A DNA stretch of 64,000 nt, taken from positions 62,149,334 to 62,213,333 of the forward strand of contig CM040434.1 in the NCBI GenBank assembly GCA_022702705.1. Reading direction: 5' to 3'. This document shows positions 1-12,185 of this stretch, piece by piece. Source of the DNA: Papilionanthe hookeriana x Papilionanthe teres. Taxonomy: Eukaryota; Streptophyta; Magnoliopsida; Asparagales; Orchidaceae. The notes under the pieces are model-generated. The model did not search any database. It saw only the letters and a program-made list of their open reading frames with translations, and had not been told where the DNA came from. Each line of letters begins with the position of its first letter. Position 1 is the stretch's first letter. The translations under genes were made by a program, and so were the position numbers.

Positions 1-59
1 CTATTTTGAAGAGATTAAGGGTGATTAACAAAGTGGTTTAAAGCATATACCATAATTGT

Positions 60-160
60 GAAAATTTGGGTATTGGCGGCTAAGCGCCAGAGTGTCGGCG
101 CTTAAGCACCAGTTTTCACGGCTAAGCGCCGAAGGGTTCGCGCTTAGGCCCCAATTCACG
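60..160 (+). repeat. GC-rich word cluster before ORF copy A
   Basis: Four variants of a GGCGCTTAGC/GGCTAAGCGCC word occur within 100 bp of otherwise AT-rich DNA. Equivalent clusters precede the other ORFs (16,745, 30,380, 32,172) and lie inside the LTRs. Function unknown. Confidence 0.6.
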
Positions 161-528
161 AAAATTGGTTCCCACCCGTTAAAAAACTGTGAATCTCCAT
201 TTTTAACTCCATGTTCATCTTCAACCCATCGTTTTCACGTGAGAAAGAGTCTAGGGCATCCTTGATTTGGACCATTTAGCCGATCTCAACAAAAATTTCT
301 AGATTTGGATTCCTTGAGGTAAGAGCACTACTCCTAAGTAAAATTTTTTTATTTTCACCATGTATTTTGAATACATTTTGGAAAATCATAAAATCACTAT
401 TTTTGGTGAAAATTTAAGGAAAAACTTAAGAATCTTCTTGGATTTAGTGGAAACATCTTTTGGAAGATAATTTAGCAAGTTTAGTGTGATTTTGGAATTT
501 ATGGTAAATTTTACATGAATTTTTAGAG

Positions 529-1623
529 ATGGCTCCAAAGTCAAAGTGCGCTGAAAGACAATGTTTGATTCTGACAAATTTGTTAGTACGAGGGCTGAGG
601 AACGTACATCGATGCGTTGCAGTCACGTAAGTTGATTCCTGAAAGAGTGTTTAGTAAGCCAGGAGAAGTGATTGAAGATATGATTGCTAGAAGGAACTGG
701 GAGAACTACTGTTTCTTCTCTGTCGTTGCCTGTTGTTTCTGTTGTTACAGAATTCTATGCGAATTTGCTTGCATCAGAAGAGAATTTGGTGATGGTTAGG
801 GGGCAAGATGTGGACATTTCTTCTGGGGTAATTAACACTTTCTATCAACTGCCTCCTGCTATGTTTTGTTTTTATTCTAATTTTCATCCTACTGAGGGAG
901 AGTTAGACGAGATAATGGGATTTCTGAGGATTATGGAAAATAACAAATGATAGAAGATTGAATTTTCCTGCTTCCAAATTAAATGCCACTTCTAAGGCAT
1001 GGCATTATTTTATCTCTTCTAAACTGTTGCCTTCAAGTCAAACTAGTGAAGTGATGAGAGAAAGAGCTGTTTTGAATCATTGCATTCAGCAAGGGAAGCC
1101 TATAGATATTGGAGCGCTCATTTATGATTATATTGTGAATCGTGCCAGATCTACCATTACTGCAGGTATGGGATTTCCTTCCTTGATTCATTCAATATGT
1201 GAACGGTCTGAAGTGAAATTTGAAACTTAGGAAGAGGTACTTCAGCCTTTTATCACCAGTGTAAACATTGGAGCTTACACTGTACATTCAGAATTTGGCT
1301 GGAGAGGAGCATTTGGTAGGGCTTCTCATGCTACTACTTCACGTGCTTCATCATCTACTGATTCACAGACTGGTTTATTAAGAAAAATTTTGAATAAAGT
1401 GAGTTTTACTCGAGAGCATCTGAAAGATATGGATGGTAAGATGGATAATGTGGAGAGATATATTGTAAAACATGATGAGTATGAGGAGAATTATCAACAT
1501 TATTTGGATAGACTTATTAGAGGTGACTAGAGTGCAGAGATGCCCCCTCATCCATTCTACATACCTTATGTGCCATCCAGGGATTGGAACGAGCAGGATA
1601 ATGATGATGATGATGAAGAGTAG
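529..1623 (+). pseudogene. Broken ORF of the putative plant transposon protein type, copy A
   Basis: The reading starts at ATG 529 (MAPKSK), shifts frame almost at once, and continues in pieces at 684-950, 958-1,230 and on to a stop at 1,621-1,623. Recognisable blocks in order are a KLIPERVF start region, an EFYANL block, an RGQDVDISSGVIN block, a KAWHYFISSKLLP block, a RAVLNHCIQQGKPIDIG block, a GFPSLIHSICE block and an acidic DDDDEE end. This order matches the PF20167-like domain found in ORFs carried by plant Ty3/gypsy elements; the family match is from memory and untested. Several frameshifts and internal stops (for example 1,228 and 1,528) make it dead. Its role in the element is unknown; it sits where Athila elements carry an env-like ORF. 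Confidence 0.7.
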
Positions 1624-2654
1624 ATGTATGTTGTTTTTTTAGTTGTTGTGTTGTTGTGTTGTGTTATTGTGAACTTTGTCTAGTATTTTGTTTGATGAAT
1701 GTGTTGTGATGTGAACTCTGATAGTATGTAGATTGTAGTTGTACTATTTATTTGTTATGCATATTTAGATGTATTATTGTTGGATTGATGTCTTATATGT
1801 TGCTTTGAGTGTAGTGTGTGTGGTAGTAAATGTTTTAATGTGTATGTTGTACTAAAGTCTTTTTTTTGTACTTTAATTCTAAAACAGTTAGGAGATTAGA
1901 GAACACTATAGAAACTACTATATAGGAAATTGTATGCTTAAATACTTTACGAAAGTCTACCACTACCATTTGCTATCTAGTATCAATGTGATTTCAGTTG
2001 GTATGTATTTGCTTTGAAAACCTCCACTACTGTAGAAGTCTTTTGAAATTTTTACTTTTCTTGTTATAAAAAGAAAAAGTTTTGAAAAACTGAATTTGAT
2101 TTCATTTTACTCCTGTTGTTTAAATTGTTATACTTGCATATTTAGGATATTTAAATTCATGCAAGCATGTTATGTTAGTCTTTAATTCTCACCCATGTAT
2201 CATTTCTTATGCTTAAATTTTTATCCTAACTAAAAAGTAAAGTTTGGGGGGAAATGTTTAAAAACAAATTTTTTTCAAAAACCTAAAATTTTATTTGTTC
2301 TCAAGAATAATTAAAATAAATCTTATTTTTTAATTTAGAACAATTATGTATATGAAGTTATATTAGGGGAACAAAAATTTTCAATATAGAAATGAATTAA
2401 AGAATTTAGTTGAAAATTTATAGTAATCATGAAAAACTTAAAGTTAAAATTTTCTTAGTAAAGAGATGTTAAATATAGCTATCTATCTTTAGTAAGAAAT
2501 TTTATATTTGTGGATAAATAGAAGATTTGAATTTTATTCTTCAAAGCTTAAATTTCTTTTATTGAAGAATAATTTTCAAATACTATTATTATGATTTTTA
2601 AGTGAAAGATATATATCTGACCTTTATTTTACATGGAAGGGTGGAATTCAAAAT

Positions 2655-2800
2655 CATTAAAGGCCTATCCAGATACAGTAATCCTTGGCTTAAAAAAAGA
2701 GAAAAAAAAAGAAAAGAAAAAGAAAAAGAAAAAGTGAAAAATAGTATGTAAAATGGGAGGAGAAGCTTGAGGATTTAAGGGCCTAATCAAAAATTGGTTC
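2655..2800 (+). other. Conserved purine-loop stem in retroelement 3' UTR, copy A
   Basis: An AGGCCTATCC...AATCC arm and a GGAGAAGCTTGAGGATT...GGGCC arm flank an A/G-only stretch of about 60 bp. AGGCC can pair with GGCCT and AATCCT with AGGATT. The same layout recurs at 19,381, 21,861 and 34,501 with different but still paired sequences next to the loop. Pairing beside the loop is weakest in this copy. Confidence 0.5.
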
Positions 2801-3238
2801 CATACCTAAAGTTTAACATATAAGTTCAGAGAAAATCTAAAGCTTAAGGTTATAATATAGTAAATAAAATTTTTTTCAAATAAAGATTTTTAAGTGAGAA
2901 AAATAAGATGTTTGAATCCTATATTTTGAAGAATCTACAAATATTTCTGAATTAGATAGAGACTTATATTTGTCATTTTTCTTTCCTTAAGAACTTTCTA
3001 AACTTTAAGTTGGTCTTAATTACTGAAATTTTTTCTAAAATGGACTATTTCATTTCTAGAACAAAATTTTGTTATCTTCCTAAGAAACTCATTACATAAT
3101 TTGCATGTTAAAATTTTTCTATGAGATTAACTATCACTTGAGAACAAGTAACATTTTAAGTTTGGGAGATTTGTAAAAACTTGATCCCGATAAATATATG
3201 CATGCCAAAAAACTTGGTCGGCCGTTAAATATATGTGC

Positions 3239-4953
3239 TGATGATTTAGATATGAAAATTATGATTTTATAACATGGGATACTACGCAAGTATACGTATC
3301 GTTTATCAAGTAATATAGGACTTTCTGATTAAGCCCCGAGATATTGAACCCACAAGGAAAGTGAAAAATCTTTAAAGAAATAAGAAAATTATCTTTTTAC
3401 TTTTTTAATTAGCTTTTGAAAGTATGTTTTGATTTTGAAAAGTTTGATTGTTGATTTCACTCTTTAAATTTTTTTATAAAAGTCAAACAAGAAATTAAAA
3501 TGATAATAACTATAATCATAGTATGAAAAACACTATTAACTATAATATCTTTTTCTTTCCTTTATAAAGTAGTAATAATTATGAAAAGATTGTTGTGGAA
3601 GTATTTAAATTTATTGTGAAAAATAGAAGCAAATATATTCTTTACCCTTACTTGGTTCTATAAAGAACATTGGTTAATTTGAAATTTTATCATTTTGAAC
3701 ATGGTTAGGCGAGGAAGATACCAGCTCTCACTCTAGAGTTCCCTCATTTACCTCCATCTGGGGGCTAACTTCTCATAAAAAAATTCAAAACTTCAAACCA
3801 AATTAGGGGCTTTTAGCCTGTCACACTAAAAATCTTCTAATTTTACTCCCCTTTTAAAACACCTTCTAATATATTGCATTCAATTATATGAACTATAATT
3901 TTCACTCATATAATTGCATGTGATTCTTTCTAACTTTTATGAGATAATACTTCATTGGATCTTACATAGTCTCACCACAAATTTTACATCTTAACAGGCC
4001 AAATTAAGAAGTAAATAAAGTTTATAGAATCAATTTTTACAACTTCTTCCAACTTTAAACACATATACTTTCAACAAAAATTCTTCATGAATTACTTACT
4101 TCTTCATTTAAGAAAGAAAAAGATAAAGTAAACTACTCAGAATGCATTGAGAAAATACAAACACACATTGATTCAAAATTAAAAAACATAAGAAAAACAA
4201 CAAACAAAAATAAGAATTAATTAAAAACTAAATATAAGAACAAAAGTAAACACTTATCTGAAAATCCTCTACATAAGACTCAGGAAGTTCCTCTGAAACA
4301 TTGACTCTTCACTAAACTAGTCCTCATAGCAAGTCTCCCAACTCCGATGACTCAGAATACAGACTTCAGACTTCAATAAAACTAAACTAAAGGAAAGAAA
4401 AGAAGTGGAAGGAAGAAGGCTTCAATCCTACCCTTTTCTCTTTTTTACTCTCTACTCCTACTCCTAATTAAAACTTTCTTCAAAATGCAAAGGAAAAGCC
4501 CTTCAAAATGCAAGGGAAGTGCCCTTAATTTTTCCTAAGACTCTCTTTTTATATTAAACCAAAAGGTGCTTTGGTTTCTCTTCAAAATGTGTCCAGATTC
4601 AATGTATCCACCAAAGAATGCACCCCTTCATTCAAACTTGTCGCCCAAAGAAAGTTATGAAAGTTACCACCAAGAGTTGCATCTCATCCCTTTTGAAAAT
4701 GGTGCCAAATTTAAATTAAACTCAATTTTTAACTATGGCGGCTAAGCGCCGGCCCAGCGGCGCTTAGCCGCCAGTGCCCAAGTTTTTTTTTTCTTTTTTT
4801 TACTCCAAATTTGATCTAATTTTGCTCCTTTCATCATAATCACTCATTTTCATCATACCTGCAAAACACAAAATACCTTCCATTAAAGTGCAATAGCATC
4901 AAAAATAAGTATAAAAATTTGCATAAAAAATACTATATATTTTAGGTGTATCA
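3239..4953 (-). mobile_element. Inverted Athila-like LTR (~1.7 kb)
   Basis: Read on the minus strand this starts TGATACACCT at 4,953 and ends CATCA at 3,239, with the TG...CA ends of an LTR. It is similar throughout to the LTR at 19,873-21,561, including the early ATTGCACTTTAATGG block, a GC-rich palindrome-like word cluster near 4,737-4,775, and the late block around CCTATATCACTTGATAAA. No target-site duplication is visible (TGTGC left, ATTAT right). On its 5' side is an integrase fragment rather than a polypurine tract, so the left and right neighbours were joined by rearrangement or nested insertion. Confidence 0.8.
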
Positions 4954-5048
4954 ATTATCCACAGTTTTCTCCAAAATTCTTTTAATTTCATGATTAGACA
5001 CTTCTGCTAAACCACTAGTCTGGGGATGATAAGCAGTAGAGATTCTAT
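4954..5048 (-). pseudogene. Integrase fragment of an Athila-like element
   Basis: The minus-strand reading contains NIIHRISTAYHPQTSGLAEV followed by an IKRILEKTVDN block, the region around the third catalytic residue (Glu) of the retroviral-type integrase core. It is nearly the same as 29,508-29,620 of the element at 23,073-36,700. Only about 31 codons remain, ending exactly where the LTR begins. Confidence 0.85.
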
Positions 5049-6672
5049 GAATAATATTGACCCATTTAACCTAAATGTGTCCAAATTGAACCCAATGTCT
5101 ACCCAATTGACCCTAATCTTGCCCAATTTCAATTCCAAACTTTAATTCAACATCTCCAATACCAATCTAAACCAAATTCAAGCTCAATTTGACCCACATT
5201 TGAGTTCAATTTCACTTAAAATCCAAAATTCCCAATTTTACCTAAGTGGCCCAAATCCCCCAAATTGACCTAACACCAATCAATTTCTCCCCAATTTTAG
5301 TTCTAAACCCTTCATAACACTCCCCTAAATTGAATTGAACCATCAATTTCCCCTAACTTGAGCCCAAGTCTCACCCAAACCACTTAAAGTCCAAAACTCC
5401 AAATTTTGACCCAAACATACCATATGCTCAAAATCTCCCAAATTGATTTCCCTACTCCCAAAATTTCCACCCAATTGATGTTGGGAACTCTTCATGACAC
5501 CCCCATAGACCATTTGGAACCTTTAATTGGCCTTGTACCTAACTCTAGCCCAACCTAGAACCAAGCTTAGCCAACTTGCCTAAATTGGCTAAAGTTCCAA
5601 ATTCCACTTAATTGACCCCTCAATTGAGCTCAAAACCACTCCAATATTTCTCTAAACCATTTATGACAATCATATACACAATATTGCTCAATTATTTGGG
5701 CTCAACCCAAGCTCAAACCCAAGTTAGCCCAATATGAACCTTTTAGTAACCCATATGGACCCATGACCCAATTTAATCAAATCAAACCAAATGTGACCAA
5801 ACTAACTCCTCCACAGCCACAAAGTTGACCCTATAGGCTGGGCTAGACCCACCTAGCCCACCCTAGTGGAGCCATGGACCAAAGGTCCCCCAAATTAAGG
5901 GATCTCCTCCTTTAAATGGTTAAACCTAAAGGATGTTTGTCATAATGCCTTAGCCATGTAAATCCATTGCACTCATGGCCTGCCCACTGGCTCACCTGAC
6001 CCACTGGCCACCTCCCCTGACCTGATCGGCCAGCCTAGTCACCGGAGGAGCCCAAACCGAGAGCCACCTCCAAGCTAGGCAAACCCAAACTCCACCCTAT
6101 GGCCAAGTCTGCTTAAAATTGCCATTGAAGCTCATCTACCCTCTACCTAGGCAGTTGAATCCACCCATCATCAGCCCCTTAGCTCAACCCAATAGCCATG
6201 GCCATAAGTAGAGCTCTCCTTATCCAAAACTAGGTGCTGAACTTTTCTCAAGGAAACTCCACCAAATTGCTTCCAGAGCTTTCCTGAGAGGTCCTAAGAG
6301 TGATCCCACTGTCTACAGCCACTGATTCCCTCTGCCTGAGAGCAATTTCACCACTGAAATCTCGGCCAAAACTAGGACAAATTTCTCCACAGCTCCACAG
6401 TGCACCAAACTTCAATTAACTGTACCCACAACTTCACAACAGTGAAAGAAGATGATTCCCCATCAAAGCTCCATCACAGAAGGCCTCTGCACCAGACTTC
6501 CATCAACACCTGAAATCAGGTTTGGTCAAGATTGGGTCTAGTCAATTCACCAGGGCAAAAGGCTACATCTGGAGGTTCGTTGAGACCAATCGAAGCTGCC
6601 ACAACCATCTGATTGAGGTCTCCCCTCTCAGACAAAGTTTCAGGGGGAGATGACACTAAGACCTACCAGGTA
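5049..6672. repeat. C/A-rich dispersed repeat, copy R1
   Basis: Strongly strand-asymmetric DNA rich in CCCAAA and CCAATTT words and poor in G. It is homologous in order with 7,635-9,557: shared landmarks are the GACCCATTT start, an ACCAATCTA(A/G)ACCAAAT block, a GGACA-TTTCTCCAC block near 6,385 and 9,307, and a CAATCGAAG block near 6,590 and 9,508. I see no protein family. It may be the LTR or leader of a decayed non-autonomous element; its left end is cut by the integrase/LTR fragment. Confidence 0.6.
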
Positions 6673-7634
6673 TGCTTTTATTTTATTGCAATTTACTTAC
6701 TTGCACTCTACTGCACTTTCTTTCCTTACAAACTTGCATGCTAAACAACAATGCCACCTGTTGACCTCATTTTTGATGAGGTCTTCTCTTCTTCTCTTTA
6801 GTACTTAGGATCTAGCCTTAGGCTTTTCCTTTGACTGTCTTAGAGGACTAGAATTGGGACCCACCTTCTAGAAATTCAAACCACTTCTTAACTCCCTGCA
6901 AACTCTACAAACTTGATCGTAGACCCCTAATCACCTAGAGGGTTGAAATCGAATGTGGAAGTTTAAAGGATGAGTTCTATAGGACTCTTTGGCCTTAGGA
7001 CGCCTACAGGTGGCTCGGTGCGGTGAAGGGGCTGACTTACACTTATACACTACACTTATACACTACACTTTCACACACTTCCTAAAACACACCCATACCT
7101 AACTTGACCTCCCGACTCATGTAGGTGATTCGCATGGATGGTCCTTAACCCCTAAGCCCTCAGTTAAGAGGGTTAGGAACAACATAGTGAATGCCTCAAA
7201 TGAGTCCTTTCATGGCTCATGTGGGCTTGATATGGCTTCATGGCTCAACCAGAATGATTTCTTTCCACTTAAATTCACCCAATCTTCAATTTCCCAAATT
7301 CTCAATTTTTGACCCCCGGGACCCTACACACTTGCCTACCCAAAACCCTTGAAATTACCCAAATTTCTCGAAAATTTCCAAATTACCCAAAATTCTCCAA
7401 AATCATTCCCAAACATTTCCACATCACTTAAATTGATCATCCATATCCAAAAATACCAAAAATTCCAAAAAAACCTCCCGATACCCTCCGAATACCCAAA
7501 ATACCCCTCTTGACCTAAAAATCCAAAAATTCAGAAAATTCCCAGAAAATTCCAAAAAATCCCAAATATTCCCAATTTCATGTTGTCCAACTACACCATG
7601 GGCCAAGTTTGTCAATTTACCCTACTTTTGTCAA
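6673..7634. other. Gene-free spacer between repeats R1 and R2
   Basis: It starts with short TTATTGCAATTTACTT-like repeats, also found at 12,763-12,835, and includes a CACTTATACACTA direct repeat near 7,032-7,060. No coding region is recognised. Confidence 0.5.
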
Positions 7635-9557
7635 AACCCCAATTTGACCCATTTTAACCCTAAGTGCACCCGATGTCAAGCCAAACCTACCCGATTGACC
7701 CCGATTTTGGTCCAATTCAATTCTAAACTTCAAATCAATATCCCAAATACCAATCTAGACCAAATCCAAGCCCAATTTGATTGACATTTGGATCAATCTC
7801 ACTTTTGGCCTTAAAGCCCGATTTGGACCCATGACCCAAACCTAACCCAAACTCACCCAATTCAATTCCAATTAACCCCAAATCTTTTCTAAATCTTCCT
7901 TAACATTCCCACAAACAAAATAATAACATGATTTGCCCAAAATTTAGACCCAAACCCCACTCAAACTCAACCCCGAGGTTAAAAGGCCCATTTTTGACCT
8001 AAACCCAAACCTAGCCCAAATGAGCCCAAACCCCAAAATCAAGGCCCAACCAAAGTCAAAACCTCTTTGAAACACTCCCATAAACATTTCTCAACATTAA
8101 TTCTACATCAATTTCAACCCTAGCCCAACATTGGCCCAACTTGGCCCACTTGGACCTATATTGACCCATTCACCAAAAGAGCCCAAATTCGACCCAATTC
8201 AAATCCAAATCACCCCCAATTTGCTTCAAGTCACTCATGACACATCCATGAGCTAAACCCAACAATTATTTGGCCCAACCTCTTTACAAAATTCCCATCC
8301 ATAAATTCATTTTTAAACTTAAAGGCCCATTCCTTAAACCATTTTAAAAGCCCACTTCCACCAAATCCAAAACCCCAAAAATTCTTCCAAAGCCCATATG
8401 ACATTTCCCCTCATCATACTTTCAATTAAAATCATCCCTAAGTCCTAAACCAATGATCAAATAATTCTAAATGAAGCTTCATCCAAATTTCCACCAAATT
8501 ATCCAAAATCCTTAAAATCCTTTTTTATGAAATTGACGAAACTTTTGCCGAGCCAAAGGTGAGCCATGAAGCCATGCATGAGCCACATGTGAGCCATGAG
8601 AGCTTTGGACACTCCACCATGCCATATTGGGTAAGAAGAGGGGGGGGCTTTCCTTAATCCCTAAAGCTCATTAGCCTTAATCATGTTTCACCTAAACTTA
8701 AATTTAATCCAAATATATTTGGATGGAGACTTCTCCATGCCAAACCAGTTGATCCCTTTGATCCCCCACGGCATCCAAAGCCACCTTGAAGGGTGCACCA
8801 AGCCCAAATGGGTGGATTGACCCATTTAGACTCAAAACTAGCCATGCCCCATTCTACTTTGAATCAAAGCCTTTACACATGGCAATTGCCAATTGCTTGC
8901 ACCAAGCCCCAGCCCTGACCCACCTGACCTTGAGGGTGACCCATGCTTGGCGGGCCGGCCACCAGGCCGCTTGAAAACACCATGGCCGAGAGCTCACATG
9001 TGAGCCAACTTTGAAATTCTCACCTGTCGAGCTGCCCCATCCCCGAGTGGCCATTGTAGGCTGTTCTTCTCTTGCCGAGAGCGGCTCGATCCCAAGCCCT
9101 AACTCTCCACGGGAGGCCCTCCACCCTCTCCTATTTAAACTCCACCCCTCTCGGCCATAAGGGAGGCTGAGCACAAACCTTGCCGAAACTCGCCAAAATT
9201 GTTCCAAACCCTTCTCCACCCTTAGAGCACTTGATCCCGAGTGAGATCCCCTGCTATTTCTTCTCTGTGAGCTCGATTTCGGAGTTGAAATTCCACCGAA
9301 AACCGGGACATTTCTCCACGGTGGACCAATCCTCAAATTGATTGGTTCTACACCTTCACCGGACCGAGGGAAGGTGTCCACCAGCAAAAGCCCCATCTCC
9401 GGACCACCCGGTTGCTCCAGGCCTCCAAGCTTTGTGATCGGGCTTGGTCGAAATCACATCCGGACAATTCACCGGACCGGGAGACTTCATGCGGAGCTTG
9501 CGGGATCCAATCGAAGGTGCAACAACTCTCGGATTGAAGCCACACTTCTCCGAGCAA
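7635..9557. repeat. C/A-rich dispersed repeat, copy R2
   Basis: Second copy of the repeat at 5,049-6,672. It is better preserved at its right end, which is more GC-rich and holds a CTATTTAAACTCC TATA-like site near 9,130. A minus-strand open frame at 8,854-9,396 lies inside but is not kept in R1, so I do not call it a gene. Near 8,565-8,610 the word GAGCCATGA recurs several times. Confidence 0.6.
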
Positions 9558-9960
9558 AGGTATGAGCTAATTCTTCATCCCGAGCTTTTGGAGATTCTCC
9601 ATTTCAAATGCCTTAGTTTCAATGCATGTTAACCGTATAGATGTGTTCGTCTCTTCAAGAAGAATCCATAGAGCATAAGAACATAAAAATCCATTGAGTA
9701 TCGAGTGAGATCTAAAGGATTTAGTGTGGACAGCTCTCGGGTGAGGACGCTCGGCGACGATAAACGGATGTCGTCCATTCAATACACGCGCGGACGAATG
9801 GCTCAGATGGCGTCGGACCAGGAGACGGTACGAGAACCGCGGGGCCCACGAGAACCGCGGGGCCCGGGCTACTGACTCAGGTGGCGGCGTCGAATGGGAG
9901 CGTGATGCGTGTGCGTTCGGAGCTGCCGAGGTTGACGCGGCGCCGCGTGGATAAATAGAA
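9558..9960. other. GC-rich, CpG-rich patch with an 18-bp tandem repeat
   Basis: After R2 the composition changes to GC- and CpG-rich DNA up to about 9,950, then abruptly returns to AT-rich. ACGAGAACCGCGGGGCCC occurs twice in tandem (9,830-9,847 and 9,848-9,865). No gene recognised. Confidence 0.5.
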
Positions 9961-11744
9961 AATTAGGGTATTTTTCTATTTATTTAATTCCCTAAACTTC
10001 AAAATTCATATCTCTGTGTAGAAAAATCCGAAAAATAAAATAAAAATATCCTCTTGCTCGGTGAACGGAGGAGAATAATGTGGAAAAGAAATAATTTAAT
10101 TTCATCAAGTATTTTATTTTTTATAATTTATTTACTCTCTGCACTATTTTAATTCTCCATGCATGCATACAATTCACTATGGCATGAGACCATAGGGCTT
10201 TTGAAGCCTCTGAATTTGGGAACATTCCCTGAATTTTCCAAAGTCAGAGGCCATCCCTATGAAGAGTTATTGATTTTTCAAGTTCATGTTACTGTTTTGA
10301 GTATTTTAATTCTAATAAATAGCATGTTGTGAAATAAATTCTAGGAAAATTTGGTGATGTTCCTTATGACCAGAGAACCTTAGGAAAAATAGGTTTTCAC
10401 TTAATTCATTTAAAACAACCCTAATTGGCTTAAACACCCAAAATAGGTCTCTAATTAATTAGAGTTAACCATGCATCAAATTGACTTGAAATCAATTCTC
10501 CACTGACTTTTAGGATCAGAGGAATCCACCATAAAAGTTTGAGGTCAATTGGACTTGGTTAGCTCCACTAATTGGGTTGATTAAGCCACTTAGCCATTTT
10601 AAACTTTAAAAATTCATAACTTTTAAAATATCTTTCAAAAATTCACTAAATTAGTTTTGGAGCCTCTCTGATATCAGGGGAACCTAAGAAAATTAAAATT
10701 TCAATTTTCTAAAAAGTTGATTTTTAATAATATTTTAATATTTTTAATAATTAAAAAATAATAAAAATCACAAAAATAATAAAATTCACCAAAATGTCAC
10801 ATTTTGAATTTTAATCACTTGGGAACAAATCCAACATTTTTCTTAGGTCTATTTAGTGAGATATTAAATTTTAAAGCTTTAAGGTAATTTTAAAGTTAAA
10901 AAAAAGTATTTTCTAGCATTTTCACTAAAATAATTATAATAAATCATAGAAAAATCAGAAAATTGCAAAATTTGCTTCTCTGATTCCCTTGATATCAGAG
11001 AGATTTTTGAAAAATATAAAATTCATTTTTCAACATTTATTTTATTTTTAAATTAATTAATACTCCAAAACTTAAAATAATTATAATAAAAACAATATAA
11101 TTCAAAAAATCACCAAAATTGGTCCAAGTGGTTCTCTGGTCATTAGGAATGTCTCCTAATTTTCTTAAGGACAGAAACTTTCCCTTGGTCATGTTATTAA
11201 ATTTTCCTTGGAAATCTCTATTTTTCACCAAAAATAATTATATAAATAAATTAAATACAGAAAAATCACATTTTCTCCTCTCATGTCTTTATTGACATAT
11301 GAGTGAAGTCACATAAAAATTTCAAGTTCATTTGAGTTCAATTTAGTGAGTTATGAAATTATTAAGCTTAAAGGGTAAAGTGGTAATTAAAATTTTTAAT
11401 CCTTAATTAAAACTTTAGGTTTAATAAAAAATTAATAAGCAAAATATTTGATCCTAATCTGATTTGGATGATTGAAATTTAAATAATTAAAGGGTAGAAA
11501 CCCATTAAACAATTTTAAAATGATTAAACTTTAATTAAATAATGGATTAAATTTGGAAGAATAATAAAATTGGAATTATTAAAATAGGGATTTTATTAGG
11601 AAGAGATTTATTCTTTAATTTAAAAAATCCCTAAATTAATTATCTCATTAATATTTAATTCTTAATTAAAGTGATAACTCAAATTTAAAATATATTAAAA
11701 GACTTAATCATTAAACTAAAATTAAATTATTAAACTCTTTTAAA
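9961..11744. repeat. AT-rich degenerate repeats with recurrent CTCTGA/TCAGAG hairpins
   Basis: No gene. Inverted pairs include GCCTCTGA (10,206-10,213) with TCAGAGGC (10,244-10,251), the palindrome CTGATATCAG (10,668-10,677), TCTCTGAT (10,977-10,984) with ATCAGAGA (10,994-11,001), and CTCATGTC (11,280-11,287) with GACATATGAG (11,294-11,303). Each is followed by a similar stretch around a TTCAAGTTCATTTGAG word, suggesting an old array of ~300-bp units. Confidence 0.45.
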
Positions 11745-12185
11745 AATCTCAATTAAAATTAAAAATAAAATTAAATTAAAAATTAAATTAAATTAAGTAA
11801 ATTAAATTAAATTAAATTAAATTTAAATTAAAGCTCAATTAAATTAAATTAAATTAAAATTAAATTAAATCAAATTAAATTAAATTAAATAATTAAATTA
11901 AATTAAATTAAATTAAATTAAATAAATTAAATTAAATTAAATTAAATTAAATTAAATCAAATTAAATTAAATTAAACAATCAAATTAAATTAAATTAAAT
12001 TAAATAAATTAAATTAAATTGAATAATTAAATTAAATTAAATTAAATTAATTAAATTAAATTAAATCAAATTAAATTAAAATTAAATCAAATCAAATTAA
12101 TTAAACATCAAATCAAACTAGATTGAATTAAATTGAATTAAATTAAATTAAAACTCAATTAAATTAAATTAAATTAAATTAAATA
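11745..12185. repeat. TTAAA-type pentanucleotide array
   Basis: About 440 bp dominated by AATTA/TTAAA pentamers with scattered substitutions and phase shifts (AAATC, AATTG variants). Simple-sequence DNA; no other signal. Confidence 0.9.

Larger units (their letters stand above)
1..3238 (+). mobile_element. 3' part of an Athila-like Ty3/gypsy element, copy A (cut by window edge)
   Basis: This stretch lines up block by block with 16,700-19,872 and 32,100-35,035: GC-rich words, an ORF of the putative plant transposon protein type, a long AT-rich 3' untranslated part, a conserved purine-loop stem, and a polypurine tract (near 3,160, AGTTTGGGAG). In the other copies the tract is followed at once by an LTR starting TGAT; here it runs into about 60 bp of junction sequence and then an inverted LTR. 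gag-pol, if present, lies left of the window. Assignment to the Athila side of Ty3/gypsy is inferred from the related complete element at 23,073-36,700. Confidence 0.75.

Noticed and set aside
5049..8500. CCCAAA words resembling plant telomere repeat
   Set aside because: The plant telomere unit is CCCTAAA; here the words are degenerate, irregularly spaced and lack that unit.
8854..9396. 180-residue minus-strand open frame
   Set aside because: No recognisable domain, lies in compositionally skewed repeat R2, and the frame is not kept in the colinear copy R1.
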